This document shows positions 52,970-60,567 of a DNA stretch of 64,000 nt, one piece after another. The DNA lies in contig NZ_WMIC01000008.1 of the NCBI RefSeq assembly GCF_009711135.1, forward strand, positions 1 to 64,000, given 5' to 3'. Both the position numbers and the translations under genes were made by a program. This DNA is from Flavobacterium sp. LC2016-01. Lineage in GTDB: Bacteria > Bacteroidota > Bacteroidia > Flavobacteriales > Flavobacteriaceae. The first letter of the stretch is position 1; each line of letters starts with the position of its first letter. Under the pieces are notes generated by a model. It saw nothing but the letters and a program-made list of their open reading frames with translations. It was not told where the DNA came from and made no database searches.

Positions 52970-52995
52970 TTGTTAAATTGTAATAGATTAAAAAC

Positions 52996-53874
52996 ATGAA
53001 AAAGAAATTAATAGTTTTAGGAGTTTTGTTTGCCACATTGGGGTTAACTAAAATGAATGCGCAAATTAGTTTAGGTGATAAAGCGATGGGAGCGCTGCAA
53101 AAAGGTGTTACTAGTTTTACCTTAACTAATGCAGATGCTGTAGCTTTGTCTAAAGAAGCTGTTCGTAAATTAGATTCTACGAATGAAGTTGCAGGACCAA
53201 ATGATGGTTATACTTTAAGATTAAACCGAGTTTTTGGAAAATATACTTCAGGTGAAGGATATACGCTGAATTATAAAGTTTATAAATTGAAAGAAGTAAA
53301 TGCATTTGCAACAGCTGACGGAAGCGTTCGTGTATATTCTGGTTTAATGGATATCATGGATGATAATGAATTGCTTGCAGTTATTGGTCACGAAATTGGT
53401 CACGTTGCCAATAATGATACAAGAGATGCTATGCGCGCTGCTTACCAAAAAGAAGCTTTAATCGATGGAGCATCTTCACAATCTGTAAAAATCAGTGCTG
53501 TCACTGACAGTCAGCTAGGAAAAATTGGAAGCGCAATGATTGACAGTAAACATAGCCGTAAACAAGAAGCTGAGGCCGATTTGTTTTCGTATAATTTTCT
53601 AAAGAAAAACGGATATAATGTCAATGCTGAAGAATCTGCTTTTAGAATTTTGGCAAAAATGAGCGAAGGAAATGAAGCTTCTTTTCTTGATAAAATGATG
53701 AGCTCGCATCCTGATTCTGCCAAAAGAGCTGACGATGCAAAAAAGAGAGCTGAAAGCGATGGTCTATACAAACCATACGTACAGCAGAAAATTGTAAATA
53801 CTGCTCCAGTTGTAAAAGCTACTACAACAAAAAAAGCAACAACAACTAAGAAAACAACGGTTAAGAAGAAATAA
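52996..53874 (+). CDS. M48 family metalloprotease
   Basis: 292 residues with a signal peptide (about 1-23, MNAQ). The zinc-binding HEIGH motif is at 132-136, and the third ligand lies in KQEAEADLFSY. The SSHPDSAKRADDAKKR segment is typical of periplasmic M48/BepA-like peptidases. A Thr/Lys-rich low-complexity tail (about 272-292) is unusual and may contact the cell wall or nucleic acid. Likely a periplasmic quality-control protease. Confidence 0.9.
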   Translation: MKKKLIVLGVLFATLGLTKMNAQISLGDKAMGALQKGVTSFTLTNADAVALSKEAVRKLDSTNEVAGPNDGYTLRLNRVFGKYTSGEGYTLNYKVYKLKEVNAFATADGSVRVYSGLMDIMDDNELLAVIGHEIGHVANNDTRDAMRAAYQKEALIDGASSQSVKISAVTDSQLGKIGSAMIDSKHSRKQEAEADLFSYNFLKKNGYNVNAEESAFRILAKMSEGNEASFLDKMMSSHPDSAKRADDAKKRAESDGLYKPYVQQKIVNTAPVVKATTTKKATTTKKTTVKKK

Positions 53875-53883
53875 TAATCTATA

Positions 53884-53918
53884 AAAAAACGGCAAATTTT
53901 GAATTTGCCGTTTTTTTT
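53884..53918. terminator. Bidirectional terminator
   Basis: AAACGGCAAAT / ATTTGCCGTTT hairpin with flanking A- and T-runs between convergent genes. Confidence 0.85.
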
Positions 53919-53928
53919 ATTTTAAAGA

Positions 53929-54309
53929 TTATCCTAAAACGTGATGTGCTAAAACTTTTTGAACATCATACACATTTACAGATTTATTGAATTGCTTTAC
54001 AATACTTGGCTGTAATTCACTTGAAACCCAAATTTTTAATTCGGCATCCAAATCAAAAGTACCTGCAGTTTCTACGCTGAAGCGGGTAATGCTTTTATAA
54101 GCGATTGATTTGTATTCCGTTTTGCTTCCTGTAATTCCTTGTACGTCAACCAGGATTAATCTTTTATTTGTGAAAATAAAAGTATCACGAATTAATTTGA
54201 AACCCATTTCAATTTCTTCATTATCAGTTAAAAGCTGACCGTATTTTTTTAATAGATCATCTTGGCTGACAGTACCTGCGTTGCCCATTAGTGCAGAAAA
54301 TATTCCCAT
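53929..54309 (-). CDS. Bacterial PH domain protein
   Basis: 126 residues consisting of one bacterial PH-like domain: LLTDNEEIEMGFKLIRDTFIFTNKRLILVD and YKSIAYKSITRFSVET are the typical strands. No signal or membrane segment. The family is widespread and its function is unassigned. Monocistronic. Confidence 0.85.
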   Translation of the reverse strand: MGIFSALMGNAGTVSQDDLLKKYGQLLTDNEEIEMGFKLIRDTFIFTNKRLILVDVQGITGSKTEYKSIAYKSITRFSVETAGTFDLDAELKIWVSSELQPSIVKQFNKSVNVYDVQKVLAHHVLG

Positions 54310-54375
54310 TTTTTAGTTTTTAATTTTAATAAAATTGTTTTGCTTTTTAAGGAGATGTAAAGGTAACGGATTTTG

Positions 54376-55113
54376 TTAAATTTTATAATTGCTGTTTGAT
54401 TTAATTAAAAAAGGAGTGATAATTAATGAAAGTAAAAAGGATGAAATTATAGAAACAATTATATTTCCGTAAGTTTTTAAATTAAAAGAAATGGAAAATT
54501 TCAGTATAAGAACAACTGTTGAAACAATAATGATGATAAGCCAGTATTTTAAATTTTCTTGAGATTTATAAGAATGCTTTTTTGGAAGTTTCAAAAATGC
54601 TGTTATTATGACAATTGTACCAACTAAAGTGCTTAGATGTTGTGTTGCTTTCCAAAAAGATACTTTATTTCCAAAAACAATAAAAGTGTTTTTCAACTCT
54701 GGAATGTGATTTACAAAATAGCCATGTTCATGAGTAAAAGCATCCCAAAAAAGATGAGAAGCAATGCCAATGATTGTAGATAATAAAACAATAAATAGAT
54801 TGTTGCTAAAATAATTCGTCCAATTAAATTCTGTAAAAACAATTGTTCTTGATTTCAAATAATTTGGAAGATTGAAAAATAATTCATTTCGAATCAAATT
54901 ATGAAATACAAAAGTCAGCAGAATTGCAAGTGGCAAATCAAACCAAAATATTCCGGCAACTGTATGGCTGTAATTGCTCTGGACTTTCATTCTAATAAAA
55001 TACTCAAAATCTGGAGTTAAACTTCCGATGATTAATCCTGTGCAGGAAAACCATTTTTTAGGGAAATATTTTAGCGGTAAAATTATTGCAGGATGAGCAA
55101 ATGTAAATGGCAT
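54376..55113 (-). CDS. DUF4184 family membrane protein
   Basis: 245 residues, five to six membrane helices. The N-terminus MPFTFAHPAIILPL, GLIIGSLTPDFEYF and HLFWDAFTHEHG are the DUF4184 motifs; conserved His/Asp residues recall the metal-dependent hydrolase family YdjM/DUF457, so a membrane hydrolase role is possible but untested. Confidence 0.88.
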   Translation of the reverse strand: MPFTFAHPAIILPLKYFPKKWFSCTGLIIGSLTPDFEYFIRMKVQSNYSHTVAGIFWFDLPLAILLTFVFHNLIRNELFFNLPNYLKSRTIVFTEFNWTNYFSNNLFIVLLSTIIGIASHLFWDAFTHEHGYFVNHIPELKNTFIVFGNKVSFWKATQHLSTLVGTIVIITAFLKLPKKHSYKSQENLKYWLIIIIVSTVVLILKFSISFNLKTYGNIIVSIISSFLLSLIITPFLIKSNSNYKI

Positions 55114-55176
55114 TTTGTTTTTAGTTTGTGTAAAATAGATTTAAAGATAAAGATATTTTAATAACTGAAAATCAAA

Positions 55177-55205
55177 AAAAAAGCAGAACCTAGGTTCTGC
55201 TTTTT
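55177..55205 (-). terminator. Terminator of TonB gene
   Basis: Perfect 20-bp palindrome AGCAGAACCTAGGTTCTGCT flanked by A- and T-runs; functions as terminator downstream of the gene ending at 55225. Confidence 0.7.
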
Positions 55206-55224
55206 CAGTTTTTCGATTATTATT

Positions 55225-56052
55225 TTATTCGGGTTGTGTTTTAATTGTGATAGGAAGATTATATGCTGTTCTTACAGGTTTTCCGTTTAAGATACCTGGA
55301 GTCCATTTTGTTTTCAATGATTTTAATACTCTAATAGCTTCTTTACCCATTCCATAGCCAGGATCTTTTTGTACCATAATGTCAGTTATTGAGCCATCTC
55401 TTTCAATTACAAAAGAAACATATACTTTAAGAGTCATTTCAGTATCCAATTCTGGTCTTTTAAAATTATTTCCAACATAGCTGTAAAATTTGTCCATTCC
55501 TCCAGGAAATCCAGGCATTTTGTCTAATGCGGTAGGAGGAAGAGGGTCATTAATTACTGGCGGTTCACTAATTGCTTCACCTCCAGTATTGCCACTTCCT
55601 GGTATTGCATTTGTTATTGTTCCATCCCCAGGTGTAGCATTGTCTACAACAGGAGTGTTTTCAGTATTAGTTGCAATTTCCTGAACAGCTTCTTCTGTAC
55701 GAGACACCACAGGATTTGTTAATTGTGCAGAAGTAATTGGTTCAGTAACTGCAGGTTTTTGTACCGGTGGAGCAACAGTTTCTTCTGTTTTTGGTTTTAC
55801 CAATGGATCTACATTCACAATAACTATTGGATCTGGAAGAGTAGTGATAGGCCCAGCAGCTTCATGTGTTCTAAACTTATTAATCAGCATCGATACACTT
55901 CCTAAGGCGGCGATTAACAACAATGCAATAAATAAGGCATTGATTGTTGTTCTAGAATTTTCTTGGCGTAATTGATACGCCCCGTACTCTTTGTTTTTGT
56001 TTTCGAAAACAAGGTTTATCCACTTGCTTTCATAGATGCTTGATTTAGACAT
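55225..56052 (-). CDS. Energy transducer TonB
   Basis: 275 residues. Cytoplasmic N-terminus with the Bacteroidota motif FENKNKEYGAYQLRQ, one membrane helix (about 38-58), a Pro/Thr/Glu-rich periplasmic spacer (70-180) and a C-terminal TonB domain (185-275: YVSFVIERDGSITDI, AIRVLKSLKTKWTPG, PVRTAYNLPITI). It transmits proton-motive energy to outer-membrane receptors. No exbB/exbD nearby, so it is a stand-alone tonB, of which flavobacteria have several. Confidence 0.9.
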   Translation of the reverse strand: MSKSSIYESKWINLVFENKNKEYGAYQLRQENSRTTINALFIALLLIAALGSVSMLINKFRTHEAAGPITTLPDPIVIVNVDPLVKPKTEETVAPPVQKPAVTEPITSAQLTNPVVSRTEEAVQEIATNTENTPVVDNATPGDGTITNAIPGSGNTGGEAISEPPVINDPLPPTALDKMPGFPGGMDKFYSYVGNNFKRPELDTEMTLKVYVSFVIERDGSITDIMVQKDPGYGMGKEAIRVLKSLKTKWTPGILNGKPVRTAYNLPITIKTQPE

Positions 56053-56207
56053 GATTTTTGGATTTTAAGGTTAAGTAACTTTAAATCATACGCGATTAGG
56101 ATTTGGTTTTAGCAAACAACGTGGAAGTTGTTGTTTTATTATGTTAGAAATTAAGTTTTTTAAGAAAAAATATGATTATATTTTATTCTTTACCTAAAGA
56201 TAATGAA

Positions 56208-56759
56208 TTATCTGTTACGTTCAATGATTTCTGCTAATAATTTTTTAGCACGCAGTAATTTTACTTTTACATTGCTTAAAGGCTCATCAATCTTAAGAGC
56301 AATTTCCTGATATGTCATTTCCTGAAAATAACGCAACTGAATAACTTCCTGATAATGGGGTTTCAGTTCTTTGATGCATAAAAGCAAACGGGATAAATTT
56401 TGCTCTTTAATTAAAGCATCTTCTGCAGAGGGAGTAGGGTCGGCGATATTGTATGCCTGTTGATCTTCACTGTCTGTGATTTCGATAAAAAGACTGGTTT
56501 TCTTTTTTCGGAGCAAATCAATATAGACATTTTTTGCTATACTGATTAACCAAGTATTGAATTTGAATTCGGAGTTGTAAGTGGCAATTTTGTCGAAAGC
56601 TTTTGAGAAAGTTTCGATGGTAATATCTTCGGCAATTGTTTCATTTTCTGTGCGTTTCAGCATAAAGCCGTACACTTCATTCCAGTAAAAATCTAATAAA
56701 AAAGTAAAGGCGATCTGATCGCCTTTTTTTGCTTTTTCTATTTTAGAATTTATTTCCAA
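56208..56759 (-). CDS. ECF-type RNA polymerase sigma factor
   Basis: 183 residues. Sigma region 2 (FTFLLDFYWNEVYGFMLKRTEN, AEDITIETFSKAF, FNTWLISIAKNVYIDLLRKKK) and region 4 (HYQEVIQLRYFQEMTYQEIALKIDEPLSNVKVKLLRAKKLL in two parts). No anti-sigma factor gene follows. It overlaps the upstream glycosyltransferase by 10 bp, so both are in one transcript. The regulon is unknown. Confidence 0.92.
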   Translation of the reverse strand: MEINSKIEKAKKGDQIAFTFLLDFYWNEVYGFMLKRTENETIAEDITIETFSKAFDKIATYNSEFKFNTWLISIAKNVYIDLLRKKKTSLFIEITDSEDQQAYNIADPTPSAEDALIKEQNLSRLLLCIKELKPHYQEVIQLRYFQEMTYQEIALKIDEPLSNVKVKLLRAKKLLAEIIERNR

Positions 56760-57856
56760 TGTACCGGTTTTGAAAAGATATTAGTTATAAAGATATTAAT
56801 TTGTGTTAATATAAGCACTATCTCTACAACTGGAAACCAAATTTTCAGGTCTTTTTCTTTTAATTTTCCAGCCGAAAATCCCATTACAGTCCATGCAACA
56901 GTATAGCGTGTTGCTAAAATTGCCAGTACCGCAATCCATTGAAATTGGAACGCCAATAAAACAATAAACGATATAAAGAAAAATAATTGCGAGGTGTAAA
57001 ACATCCCTAATTGCATTTTGTCAAAAAACTTATAATGTTCTGCTGTAGAAACATGTCTTCTTTTTTGAGTGAACCATTCCTTATAAGATTCCTTTGGTTT
57101 TGAATAAGTAAAACTTTCTGGATTATATGCAATTGTAGTATTTGATTTGGTTGCTGCTTGATTTACAAATAAATCATCATCGCCAGAACGCACCTGAATA
57201 TGGTCAATGAAGCCGTTTACATTAAAAAACTCTTCTTTTTTGTAAGCCAAATTTCGTCCAACGCCCATATAGGGAACTCCAATTTTTGCCCACGCAAAAT
57301 ATTGAACTGCAGTTAAAATAGTTTCAAAACGAATGATTTTATTTAACAGCGAACGGTCAATTTTTTCATAACCTCCATAACCCAAAATGATAGTTTTGTT
57401 CATGGTAAATTGTGATGTCATTGAGGTAATCCAGTTTTTAGAAGCCGGATAACAGTCAGCGTCTGTAAATAACAGGTAATCTTTTTTAGAAGCTTTGATT
57501 CCTAAAGTTAAAGCGTATTTTTTATTTCCCCAGAAAGCTTCGTTATTTTGAACTTTTACTAAACGAATGTTAGAATATTGTTTTTCAAATTCTTCAAAAA
57601 CTTCTAAAGTTTCGTCACTTGAAGCGTCATCAATCAAAACAATTTCAAAATCAGGATAATCTTGTTCTGCTAAAAGCGGTATAAATTTCTTTACATTTTC
57701 TTCTTCATTTTTAGCGCAGACAATTACCGAAACTGGGAGTTTTTTTGGCGTAATTTCTTGTTGTTTAGCAAAGGCAAACTTTCCAAATACACCTAAGTAA
57801 TAAAAAAGTTGTACAACAACGATAGCAATAAAAAAGTAAAATAAAATTGTAAGCAT
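56750..57856 (-). CDS. Family 2 glycosyltransferase, membrane-bound
   Basis: 368 residues. N-terminal membrane helix (1-22), GT-A domain with VIVCAKNEEENVKKF, DDASSDETL, the DTD-like metal motif FTDADC, GYGGYEK, GDDDLFVN and QKRRH, and two or three C-terminal membrane helices (about 280-350). Similar in plan to N-acetylglucosaminyl and hopanoid or surface polysaccharide transferases. Overlap with the sigma factor is odd for a glycosyltransferase. Confidence 0.88.
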   Translation of the reverse strand: MLTILFYFFIAIVVVQLFYYLGVFGKFAFAKQQEITPKKLPVSVIVCAKNEEENVKKFIPLLAEQDYPDFEIVLIDDASSDETLEVFEEFEKQYSNIRLVKVQNNEAFWGNKKYALTLGIKASKKDYLLFTDADCYPASKNWITSMTSQFTMNKTIILGYGGYEKIDRSLLNKIIRFETILTAVQYFAWAKIGVPYMGVGRNLAYKKEEFFNVNGFIDHIQVRSGDDDLFVNQAATKSNTTIAYNPESFTYSKPKESYKEWFTQKRRHVSTAEHYKFFDKMQLGMFYTSQLFFFISFIVLLAFQFQWIAVLAILATRYTVAWTVMGFSAGKLKEKDLKIWFPVVEIVLILTQINIFITNIFSKPVHWK

Positions 57857-57895
57857 CTGATTTTAATATCTTTTAATTTCTGAATCTTGCGAGTG

Positions 57896-57926
57896 CAAAT
57901 GTACTTATGAATTCCTAATTTTCAAT
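57896..57926 (-). promoter_or_regulatory. Promoter of glycosyltransferase/sigma operon
   Basis: Minus-strand ATTG (57923-57926), 19 bp, TACATTTG (57896-57903). ATG is at 57856. Confidence 0.55.
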
Positions 57927-57939
57927 GTCTAAAACCAAT

Positions 57940-58554
57940 TTACTTTCGGCATTTTGACATTTCTTTTGCAACAGCAATAGCCTGAGGGTTTTCGGTCTTT
58001 TCTAATTCCGAAATTATGTTTTTATAATTAAAATCATCACGATTTTGAGACATTTTTTTAGTTGCTTGAATTTCACTGATTTCAATCTCAAAACCAAAGA
58101 TTCCTCTCGCTTCACGCATTGTTTTTTCTGACAAATCTTCAACACGAACAGGATTTTTTGAGTTTGCTTCGTATTTGTCAACTAATTTTTTTAATTGCTC
58201 AACAGAAGTTTCGTAATCTACAATCTTAATTTTTCCATAAACATGTACGGCTATATAATTCCATGTTGGTACATTTTCGTGGTCGTACCAAGAAGAAGAA
58301 ATATAACTGTGCGGACCTGTGAAAACAGCTAAAACTTCATCATTTTCTGTAAAACCTTCTGCCTGCGGATTCAGTTTTGAAATATGTCCCTGCAAAATTT
58401 CTTTTCCATCGGTATTAATTTCAAGTTCTATCGGAATATGTGTTGCACATAATTTTCCGTTAGTCTGATTGATCAGAATTCCAAAACTGTTTTCTTTTAG
58501 AAAAGTTCTGATTGATTCTGGATCTTCGTTTTTGTATAAGTTTGGAGTGTACAT
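57940..58554 (-). CDS. PaiB-like FMN-binding protein
   Basis: 204 residues from ATG 58554 (MYTPNLYKNED). A longer frame starts at 58593 but its extra residues are read from the palindromic repeat next door, so it is rejected. Motifs ATHIPIELE, GHISKLNPQ, FTGPHSYISSSWYDHENVPTWNYIAVHVYG (in two parts) define the FMN-binding split-barrel family of Bacillus PaiB, a regulator of sporulation and protease genes. A flavin-dependent enzymatic role is also possible. Confidence 0.9.
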   Translation of the reverse strand: MYTPNLYKNEDPESIRTFLKENSFGILINQTNGKLCATHIPIELEINTDGKEILQGHISKLNPQAEGFTENDEVLAVFTGPHSYISSSWYDHENVPTWNYIAVHVYGKIKIVDYETSVEQLKKLVDKYEANSKNPVRVEDLSEKTMREARGIFGFEIEISEIQATKKMSQNRDDFNYKNIISELEKTENPQAIAVAKEMSKCRK

Positions 58555-58568
58555 CTTGATTGTTTTTT

Positions 58569-58630
58569 TGCCACGAATTACACGAATTAGCACAAATTTA
58601 AATTAGTGAAAATTCGTGTAATTCGTGGCA
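58569..58630. repeat. GCCACGAATT palindromic element, copy 2 (perfect)
   Basis: Terminal arms TGCCACGAATTACACGAATT (58569-58588) and the exact reverse complement at 58611-58630, with a 22-bp AT-rich centre. Located in the 83-bp gap between murB and the PaiB-like gene. Confidence 0.85.
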
Positions 58631-58637
58631 GAATATT

Positions 58638-59651
58638 TTAGATTACATTTACTTCTGCTTCAATATGAATTCCGAATTTTTCAAAAACAGTTTTTTGAAC
58701 TTCTTTTGAAACGGCTAAAATTTCCTGTCCGGTTGCGTTTCCGTAATTGACTAAAACTAAAGCTTGATTTTTGTGAACTCCGGCGTCGCCAAAACGTTTT
58801 CCTTTAAAACCAGCCTGCTCAATCAGCCATCCTGCCGGAACTTTTACTTCGGTTGCAGAAACTTCGTAAAACTTCATTTCAGGGAATTTCTGATGAATTT
58901 TTTCAAAATCAGATTTTAATAAAATCGGATTTTTAAAGAAACTGCCGCTGTTTCCTAATTCTTTGGGATCTGGCAATTTGCTTTGTCTGATTGCAATTAC
59001 AGCATTGCTGACATCTTTTAATTTTGGTTCAGAAATATTGTTTTTAGCCAATTCAGCCAAAATATCGCCGTAAGATGTATTGATTTTATGATTGTGTTTT
59101 GTCAATTTATAAATCACCGAAGTAATAATAAATTGATCTTTAACTTCATGTTTAAAGATGCTTTCTCTGTATCCAAAATTACATTCGGCATTTGTAAACG
59201 TTTTTAATTCTTGAGTTTCAATATTTATTGCTTCGCAAGAAACAAAAGTGTCTTTAATTTCGGTTCCGTAAGCGCCAATATTTTGAACAGGAGTTGTGCC
59301 GACATTTCCAGGAATCAGTGACATATTTTCTAATCCGCCAAAATTGTTTTCGATGGTCCAAAGAACGAAATCGTGCCAAGTTTCGCCGGCTTGACTTTCA
59401 ACCCAGACAAAATCATCATCTTCTTTGATTATTTCTTTACCTTTCAAATCAATATGAATCACCAAAGCGTCAATATCTTTGGTTAAAAGCATATTGCTTC
59501 CGCCGCCAAGAATGAATTTTTTCTCATTTTTGTTTTCTTCTAAAATGGTTTTCAATTCGGCTACAGAATGCACGGCAACAAATTGTTTTGCTTTGGCTTC
59601 AATGCCAAAAGTATTGTAGTTTTTTAAAGAAAAATTGGATTGGATTTCCAT
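58638..59651 (-). CDS. murB: UDP-N-acetyl-enolpyruvoyl-glucosamine reductase
   Basis: 337 residues, type I MurB. FAD-binding motifs LGGGSNMLLT and GNVGTTPVQNIGAYG, FGYRESIFK, and NSGSFFKNP carrying the catalytic Ser; the C-terminal Glu is in HIEAEVNVI. It performs the second step of UDP-MurNAc synthesis. A minus-strand TACTTTTG box lies upstream (59678-59685). It stands alone, apart from any division and cell-wall cluster. Confidence 0.95.
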   Translation of the reverse strand: MEIQSNFSLKNYNTFGIEAKAKQFVAVHSVAELKTILEENKNEKKFILGGGSNMLLTKDIDALVIHIDLKGKEIIKEDDDFVWVESQAGETWHDFVLWTIENNFGGLENMSLIPGNVGTTPVQNIGAYGTEIKDTFVSCEAINIETQELKTFTNAECNFGYRESIFKHEVKDQFIITSVIYKLTKHNHKINTSYGDILAELAKNNISEPKLKDVSNAVIAIRQSKLPDPKELGNSGSFFKNPILLKSDFEKIHQKFPEMKFYEVSATEVKVPAGWLIEQAGFKGKRFGDAGVHKNQALVLVNYGNATGQEILAVSKEVQKTVFEKFGIHIEAEVNVI

Positions 59652-59677
59652 ATATAAAAGGCTTTTTAATCTGAGTT

Positions 59678-59685
59678 CAAAAGTA
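59678..59685 (-). promoter_or_regulatory. -7 box of murB
   Basis: Minus-strand TACTTTTG, matching TANNTTTG; 26 nt before the ATG. Confidence 0.45.
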
Positions 59686-59705
59686 TGAATTATAATTTTT
59701 GATTT

Positions 59706-59745
59706 AACCGCAAAGACGCAAAGTTTTGCGCAAAGTTCACAAGGC
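59706..59745. repeat. CGCAAAG repeat
   Basis: AACCGCAAAGACGCAAAG and GCGCAAAG in the murB leader; same motif as the TTTGCG block before ffh, in opposite orientation. Confidence 0.5.
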
Positions 59746-59802
59746 TTTTAATTAAATTTAAAGTTTTACTTACGATACGCTCAGTTGAATTTTTGTTTTT
59801 TG

Positions 59803-59810
59803 TATGTTTG
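59803..59810 (+). promoter_or_regulatory. -7 box of hypothetical exported protein gene
   Basis: TATGTTTG just before the GTG at 59812. Transcription would begin around 59817, so the ATG at 59833 is the likely start. Confidence 0.5.
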
Positions 59811-59832
59811 AGTGAATATATTAGGTATAATT

Positions 59833-60567
59833 ATGTCGAAATCAATTCTGAGCTATAAGGTTATAAGTTTTTTGATAGTTACTATGTTTGTTTCTATTGG
59901 TTCTTATGCTCAAATAAATATAGTTGGAATTTGGAGTACTAAGGAAATAATTGGCCTTAATAATGTTCTTGAATATTCTTTAAAAGAGCAAAAGACTCGA
60001 GATTTCGGTCGATATTTGACATTCAGAGATGATGGTACTTTTTTAAGTGATGAATATGGAGAATGCTTAAGTGGTTGTTCTGTTTTTACTTCTGGAAATT
60101 ATAAAATAATTGACAGTTATCATATAAACATCAATGTTCAAAAAGTTCATTACAGTGGCGTAACTTGTGGTATGATGAAAGTGGATGAATCAGAGGTTAT
60201 TAAAGATTTAGGCATTTTTTATATTTATAAGGAAGAAGGTTCAATTCGATTGATTTCGAGTAACGGCATTTTGCAAGATGATAAAGATAAAATGCTTTAT
60301 ACTCAATTGCTTGATTCCTTTGATAAGCAGTGGAAGTCTTATAATTATGTTTGGAGAAATACAGATAGCAATCAGCCGGAAGAAATTGTGAAAGATTGTG
60401 AAGACAAAAGAATATCGGTTGATTTATCTCAATATAAAATAGTTTTTTCTAAAACGGAAGATTATGGAAATGTCTTTCTTCTTAGACGAAATGAAGATTT
60501 TCATTACGTAGTTTATAATGCTTTTAATAAAAAGGTTTCTTTGGCTTATTTGAAAAAGAAAAGTTAA
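59833..60567 (+). CDS. Hypothetical exported lipocalin-like protein
   Basis: 244 residues from ATG 59833. Signal peptide (VISFLIVTMFVSIGSYAQ); then IVGIWSTKEI ... LTFRDDGTFLSDEYGECLSGCSVFTSG with two Cys pairs and SGNYKIIDSYHINI, a pattern like lipocalin-like domains. No firm family. Its stop codon overlaps the convergent rhomboid stop within a shared TTAA. Confidence 0.65.
   Translation: MSKSILSYKVISFLIVTMFVSIGSYAQINIVGIWSTKEIIGLNNVLEYSLKEQKTRDFGRYLTFRDDGTFLSDEYGECLSGCSVFTSGNYKIIDSYHININVQKVHYSGVTCGMMKVDESEVIKDLGIFYIYKEEGSIRLISSNGILQDDKDKMLYTQLLDSFDKQWKSYNYVWRNTDSNQPEEIVKDCEDKRISVDLSQYKIVFSKTEDYGNVFLLRRNEDFHYVVYNAFNKKVSLAYLKKKS

Larger units (their letters stand above)
52665..52995. other. 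Intergenic region between lipA and M48 protease gene
   Basis: 331 bp between divergent genes. It contains the lipA -7 box and the M48 -7 box; the middle part is AT-rich, and I see no repeat, RNA gene or credible ORF there. Confidence 0.6.

Noticed and set aside
56706..56728. GGCGATC/GATCGCC hairpin with T-run on the plus strand, looking like a terminator
   Set aside because: It lies inside the sigma factor gene on the opposite strand and encodes the conserved AKKGDQIAF segment; no plus-strand transcript is expected.
58555..58593. Longer N-terminus for the PaiB-like protein
   Set aside because: The extra residues (MLIRVIRGKKTIK) are read out of the palindromic repeat next door; ATG 58554 gives the family-like N-terminus.
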